This document shows, piece by piece, positions 60,350 through 64,000 of a DNA stretch of 64,000 nt; the stretch's first letter is position 1; every line of letters begins with the position of its first letter. The position numbers and the translations under genes are program-made. Origin of the DNA: Undibacterium hunanense (GTDB taxonomy: Bacteria > Pseudomonadota > Gammaproteobacteria > Burkholderiales > Burkholderiaceae_D); assembly GCF_014284335.1 (NCBI RefSeq), contig NZ_JACOGF010000002.1, positions 328,659-392,658 of the forward strand, given 5' to 3'. Below the pieces are notes generated by a model. The model did not search any database. It saw only the letters and a list, made by a program, of their open reading frames with translations, and was not told where the DNA came from.

Positions 60350-62098
60350 ATGAAATTGTTTTACGACCTGAGGATTTCAGCCAAGCTGTTCGTTGGTTTT
60401 ATTTTGTTGCTGATATTGACTGCCTTTCTCGGCAGTTTTTCGATCTTCCAGTTATCTCGTGTCAATGAGACTGCACTGGAACTGGGCACGAACTGGATGC
60501 CCAGCGTGAATGCTGCCATGGGTATCAAGGAAAGGATCTCACGCCTGCGTACCCAGGAAATGCAGATCGTGTTGTCGGCAGGTGATGCAGAGAACCTCAA
60601 AAAATATGAAAAGCGCTGGCAAGACTATGTAGCCGAGTTGAAGAAGTACGAGAGTGACTATGCCAAACTGATCAATTCCAATGATGAGCTAAAAGACTTT
60701 GCAGAATACGGCAAGCTGTGGAACCTGTATGCGGTCGAAGCCAAAAAACTGACGGAGCAGGCCAGAGCAGGCAATATGGATGAAGCCCGCAAGACCCTGC
60801 GTGGCGAATCCTCCAGACTGAATGCGGAAATACTCAAACTGGCAGACAAAATGGTACAGATCAATTCAAATGGTGGTATCGCTGCCTATCAATTGGGGGA
60901 AGCCATTTATTCCCATTCCAGAGCCCTGATACTGGGCTTGATCCTGGTCACCATCGCACTGGGTTTGTTACTGGCTTACTGGATAGCCAGGGTGGTGGCG
61001 CTGCCCTTGCAGGAGGCAGTCAGAGTGGCTAAAACAGTAGCATCCGGTGACCTGACCAGTGATATCGAAGTCAAAACCAAGGATGAAACAGGTGAGTTAT
61101 TGCAGGCATTGAAAGAGATGAACGGCAATTTGCTGTCCGTTGTCAGCGAAGTGCGCACCGGTACTGACCTGATAGCGACGGCATCAACAGAAATTGCCAA
61201 TGGCAATATGGACTTGTCAGCCCGTACCGAAAGCCAGGCCGGTTCACTGGAAGAAACTGCTTCGTCGATGGAAGAACTGACATCGACAGTCAAACAAAAC
61301 AGTGACAATGCACGTCAGGCCAATCAGTTATCCCATTCAGCCTCGGCGGTAGCGCAAAAGGGTGGTGACGTGGTATCGCAGGTGGTGGATACCATGGGTT
61401 CTATCAATGCTTCATCGAAAAAAATCGTCGATATCATCGCTGTCATCGATGGCATTGCCTTCCAGACCAATATCCTGGCATTGAATGCAGCAGTGGAAGC
61501 AGCGCGGGCAGGCGAGCAGGGCCGCGGTTTTGCCGTCGTGGCATCTGAAGTGCGCAACCTGGCGCAACGCTCGGCCAGTGCCGCCAAGGAAATCAAGGAA
61601 CTGATCAATGACTCGGTAGAAAAAGTCGATCAGGGTACACGTCTGGTCGACCAGGCTGGTTCCACCATGAAAGAAGTGGTGGAAAGCGTCAAACGTGTGA
61701 GTGACATCATCAGCGAAATCACGGCAGCGGGGTCAGAACAAAGTTCTGGCATAGACCAGATCAACACCGCGATCATACAGATGGATCATGTTACCCAGCA
61801 AAATGCCGCACTGGTGGAAGAGGCCGCTGCTGCTGCTGCAGCCTTGCAGGAACAGGCTGCCAATCTGAGCCAGGTCGTGAGTATTTTCAAGCTGGATCAT
61901 TCCGGCAATCAGCCCCGGCAAGCCGCTGCCATGGCCCGCGTCGCGTCGTCAGCGCTGAAACCCGCAGTCCGCACCCGCCCATCCACTGTAGCGAATACCG
62001 CTGGTGTTGGACGGAAAGAGGCGCTGCTTAGTGGTAGTGACCGCGAGAGTGGTCGTGATCGTGGTCACGGTAAGCAACATGAATGGGAAGAGTTTTAG
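60350..62098 (+). CDS. Methyl-accepting chemotaxis protein 2
   Basis: 582-residue paralogue of the preceding receptor with the same layout (TM, four-helix sensor domain, TM, HAMP, signalling hairpin) and terminal EWEEF. The sensor domains have diverged (YRLISR-type similarity only near the first helix) while the signalling region is almost identical at DNA level. The two probably sense different ligands and share the same Che proteins. RBS GAGGA at about 60338. Confidence 0.9.
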   Translation: MKLFYDLRISAKLFVGFILLLILTAFLGSFSIFQLSRVNETALELGTNWMPSVNAAMGIKERISRLRTQEMQIVLSAGDAENLKKYEKRWQDYVAELKKYESDYAKLINSNDELKDFAEYGKLWNLYAVEAKKLTEQARAGNMDEARKTLRGESSRLNAEILKLADKMVQINSNGGIAAYQLGEAIYSHSRALILGLILVTIALGLLLAYWIARVVALPLQEAVRVAKTVASGDLTSDIEVKTKDETGELLQALKEMNGNLLSVVSEVRTGTDLIATASTEIANGNMDLSARTESQAGSLEETASSMEELTSTVKQNSDNARQANQLSHSASAVAQKGGDVVSQVVDTMGSINASSKKIVDIIAVIDGIAFQTNILALNAAVEAARAGEQGRGFAVVASEVRNLAQRSASAAKEIKELINDSVEKVDQGTRLVDQAGSTMKEVVESVKRVSDIISEITAAGSEQSSGIDQINTAIIQMDHVTQQNAALVEEAAAAAAALQEQAANLSQVVSIFKLDHSGNQPRQAAAMARVASSALKPAVRTRPSTVANTAGVGRKEALLSGSDRESGRDRGHGKQHEWEEF

Positions 62099-62110
62099 AT
62101 GGCATAAAAA

Positions 62111-62141
62111 AACGATCCGCATGTCAGACATGCGGATCGTT
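62111..62141. terminator. Bidirectional terminator, MCP2/clpP-like gene
   Basis: AACGATCCGCATGTC and GACATGCGGATCGTT form a perfect 15-bp stem around one base. T-rich on both sides: TTCTTTG on the plus side and seven T residues on the minus side, so it serves both convergent genes. Confidence 0.92.
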
Positions 62142-62195
62142 CTTTGTCGTTCAGGCAGAACCAGTCTGCCTGGTGTAGCAAGTAGTCAGCTAAAT

Positions 62196-62774
62196 TCAGC
62201 TCAATTCCGTCTGTTTGACGATAATGCGTGAAACCAGACCGTATTCGCTGGCTTCGGTAGCACTCATCCAGTAATCACGGTCGATATCGGCAGTGACTTT
62301 TTCCAGAGTCTGGCCAGATTCTTTGGCGATCAGGGCGGCGATGCGTTCGCGTACCTTGACGATTTCACGTGCCTGGATGGCGATATCAGTTGCCTGGCCA
62401 CCGCAACCACCACTAGGCTGATGAATCAGAAAGCGTGTGTTCGGTAGGCAGACGCGGCGTTCTTTAGGTACGGACAGGAAGACATTCACTGCAGCACTAC
62501 CCACCCAGCCGGTACCCACCATGTTGACCGGTGCATCGATGAACTTGACGATGTCATGGATGACATCACCGGATTCAACGTGACCGCCCGGGGACGAGAC
62601 CAGGATGGTGATCGGGTCTTTTGATTCTGCTGCCAGGGCGATCAGGCGCTTGCTGACTTCTGCAGCCAGTTTGTCGTTGATGGTGCCAAATACCAGCACG
62701 GTACGGGATTTAAAGGCCTTTTCTTCAAGAAAAGGGCTACGTTGCACATCGTTGTTGTCTTTGTCGTCGGCCAT
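62196..62774 (-). CDS. ClpP-family peptidase (diverged paralogue)
   Basis: 192-residue ClpP-like serine peptidase. The catalytic triad can be followed as Ser93 in GWVGSAAV (canonical ClpP has ASMG), His118 in LIHQP and Asp167 in RDYWMSATEA. LVSSPGGHVESG and the RRVCLPN segment are ClpP-like. No clpX or clpA gene is next to it. The changed nucleophile loop suggests a second, specialised ClpP rather than the housekeeping one. Confidence 0.85.
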   Translation of the reverse strand: MADDKDNNDVQRSPFLEEKAFKSRTVLVFGTINDKLAAEVSKRLIALAAESKDPITILVSSPGGHVESGDVIHDIVKFIDAPVNMVGTGWVGSAAVNVFLSVPKERRVCLPNTRFLIHQPSGGCGGQATDIAIQAREIVKVRERIAALIAKESGQTLEKVTADIDRDYWMSATEASEYGLVSRIIVKQTELS

Positions 62775-62832
62775 GGAAGTCTTAAGTTGTGTTGGGCTTG
62801 AATGATTCGTTAATAATAATGATTCTGGTGGA

Positions 62833-64000
62833 CTAAATGGCTGCCTGAGTCGCTTTTTTCAAGTGGGCTTCGGCCAGTCTGACCCAATAAGTTGCACCTA
62901 TGGGTAGCAAATCGTCATTGAAGTCATAGCTGGGGTTGTGCAGATTGCAAGGTCCCAGGCCGTGACCCATGTCGCGGTGATCGCCATCGCCATTGCCAAT
63001 AAAGGCATAGCAGCCCGGTTTGGCTTGCAGCATGAAGGCAAAATCTTCAGCGCCCATGGTGGGTTCTACCTGGGCGTCAACATTATCATTGCCTACCACG
63101 CTGCGCATGACTTCGGCTGCGAAAGCGGTTTCTTTGGCATGGTTGATCAGTGGCGGGTAATTGCGTTTGAACTGAAAATCTACCTGGGCATCAAACGCCG
63201 CTGCTGTGTGTTCGGCAATGGCCTTCATGCGTTTTTCTATCAGATCGATCATGGCGGTGCTGAACGCACGCACCGTGCCTATCAGCGTGGCATCGTCAGG
63301 GATGACGTTGGTGGCACTGCCCGAATGGATCTGTGTCACCGACAATACCGCCGATTCCAGCGGGCTGGCATTGCGGCTGACGATGGTTTGCCAGCTCTGG
63401 GCGATCTGTATCGCCACGATAATCGGGTCTATGCCCTTGTGTGGCTGGGCCGCATGGGCACCTTTGCCCCTGACCACGACTTCAAATTCATTCGATGACG
63501 CCATCATGGGGCCAGCGGTGACACCAAAGGTGCCGACTGCGACGCCAGGCCAGTTATGCATGCCAAACACGGCATCCATGGGGTATTTGTCGAACAGGCC
63601 ATCTTCTATCATGCGGCGGGCACCGCCACCGCCTTCTTCGGCAGGCTGGAAAATCAGGTAGACGGTGCCGTCAAAGTCCTTGTATTGCGACAGATAACGC
63701 GCTGCACCCAGCAGCATGGCGGTATGGCCATCATGCCCGCAGGCATGCATTTTTCCTGCATGTTGCGAGGTATGGGCAAAGGTATTGATTTCCTGCATGG
63801 GCAGGGCATCCATGTCGGCCCGCAAGCCTATAGCACGTTCGCTGTTGCCATTCTTTAATATGCCCAGCACGCCGGTGCCGCCCAAACCGCGCACCACCGG
63901 GATACCCCAGGCTTGCAGTTTTTGCGCCACCACTTCGGAAGTCCGGTGTTCTTCATAGCACAGCTCGGGATGCGCATGAATATCACGTCGGATTTGCTGA
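62833..64000 (-). CDS. M20 family amidohydrolase, 5' part beyond window
   Basis: Partial: the reading frame stays open to the window end, with QQIRRDIHAHPELCYEEHRTS, the usual N-terminal region of this family, encoded just before the edge, so the true start lies past 64000. Co-catalytic zinc/nickel motifs: MHACGHDGHTAM, PAEEGGGG, and the C-terminal GAEDFAFML. IAA/hippurate/N-acyl-amino-acid hydrolase family. GKGAHAAQPHKGIDP marks the dimerisation lobe. Substrate unknown. Confidence 0.9.
   Translation of the reverse strand, partial: QQIRRDIHAHPELCYEEHRTSEVVAQKLQAWGIPVVRGLGGTGVLGILKNGNSERAIGLRADMDALPMQEINTFAHTSQHAGKMHACGHDGHTAMLLGAARYLSQYKDFDGTVYLIFQPAEEGGGGARRMIEDGLFDKYPMDAVFGMHNWPGVAVGTFGVTAGPMMASSNEFEVVVRGKGAHAAQPHKGIDPIIVAIQIAQSWQTIVSRNASPLESAVLSVTQIHSGSATNVIPDDATLIGTVRAFSTAMIDLIEKRMKAIAEHTAAAFDAQVDFQFKRNYPPLINHAKETAFAAEVMRSVVGNDNVDAQVEPTMGAEDFAFMLQAKPGCYAFIGNGDGDHRDMGHGLGPCNLHNPSYDFNDDLLPIGATYWVRLAEAHLKKATQAAI

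Overview
The window is a chromosomal replication-origin neighbourhood of a betaproteobacterium, most likely Burkholderiales/Oxalobacteraceae (Undibacterium-like is my best guess from gene style, moderate GC and the dispersed repeats; this is not proven). The core is gyrB-dnaN-dnaA reading left (22247-28355) and rpmH-rnpA-yidD-yidC-mnmE reading right (28834-33213). The dnaA-rpmH gap holds one perfect DnaA box and is the probable oriC.

Left arm (1-22.2 kb): a zinc-ribbon/coiled-coil protein and a Ser/Thr kinase (233-4013); a secreted alpha/beta hydrolase next to an OhrR-type regulator, with operator-like palindromes in the hydrolase promoter; a DTW-domain tRNA modification enzyme; a DUF3297 protein; katG; then a flavin monooxygenase, a MarR regulator and a LivK-type binding protein whose three promoters share a TTGTTCTA-type operator. 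An SDR and an AraC regulator follow, then a decayed zone with an ABC-ATPase relic, a PHB-depolymerase-like esterase and an internally deleted relic of a second copy of that esterase. Abutting gyrB is an AT-rich three-gene cassette (18521-22176): a cytosine-C5 methyltransferase, a DUF4928-like/DGQHR fusion protein and an unrecognised helical protein. It looks like a horizontally acquired restriction-modification or anti-phage system and is the best candidate for something undescribed.

Right arm (33.2-64 kb): an AraC regulator; an approximately 1.9 kb insertion flanked by duplicated lysE 3' ends and carrying a secreted EreA/ChaN-like protein; a compact operon of cytochrome P450, EamA transporter, antibiotic-biosynthesis-type monooxygenase and DUF6058-like protein, next to lysE and divergent from an ArsR-type regulator; a class II glutamine amidotransferase with a LysR regulator; a BMP/Nup-type nucleoside ABC importer operon; AraC-azlC-azlD; a serine hydrolase; and a phosphate-scavenging block. 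That block has a lipoprotein metallophosphatase, a TonB-dependent receptor behind four perfectly spaced PhoB half-sites, a porin, a small PstS-like protein and two chemoreceptors. A ClpP paralogue and a partial M20 amidohydrolase end the window.

Several families of non-coding repeats are scattered through the intergenic regions: an approximately 110 bp palindrome-ended element (five copies), a GTAGGGTGCGC-type palindrome that forms a degenerate tandem array between dnaA and dnaN, and two MITE-like inverted-repeat elements. I see no tRNA, rRNA, CRISPR array, transposase or integrase.
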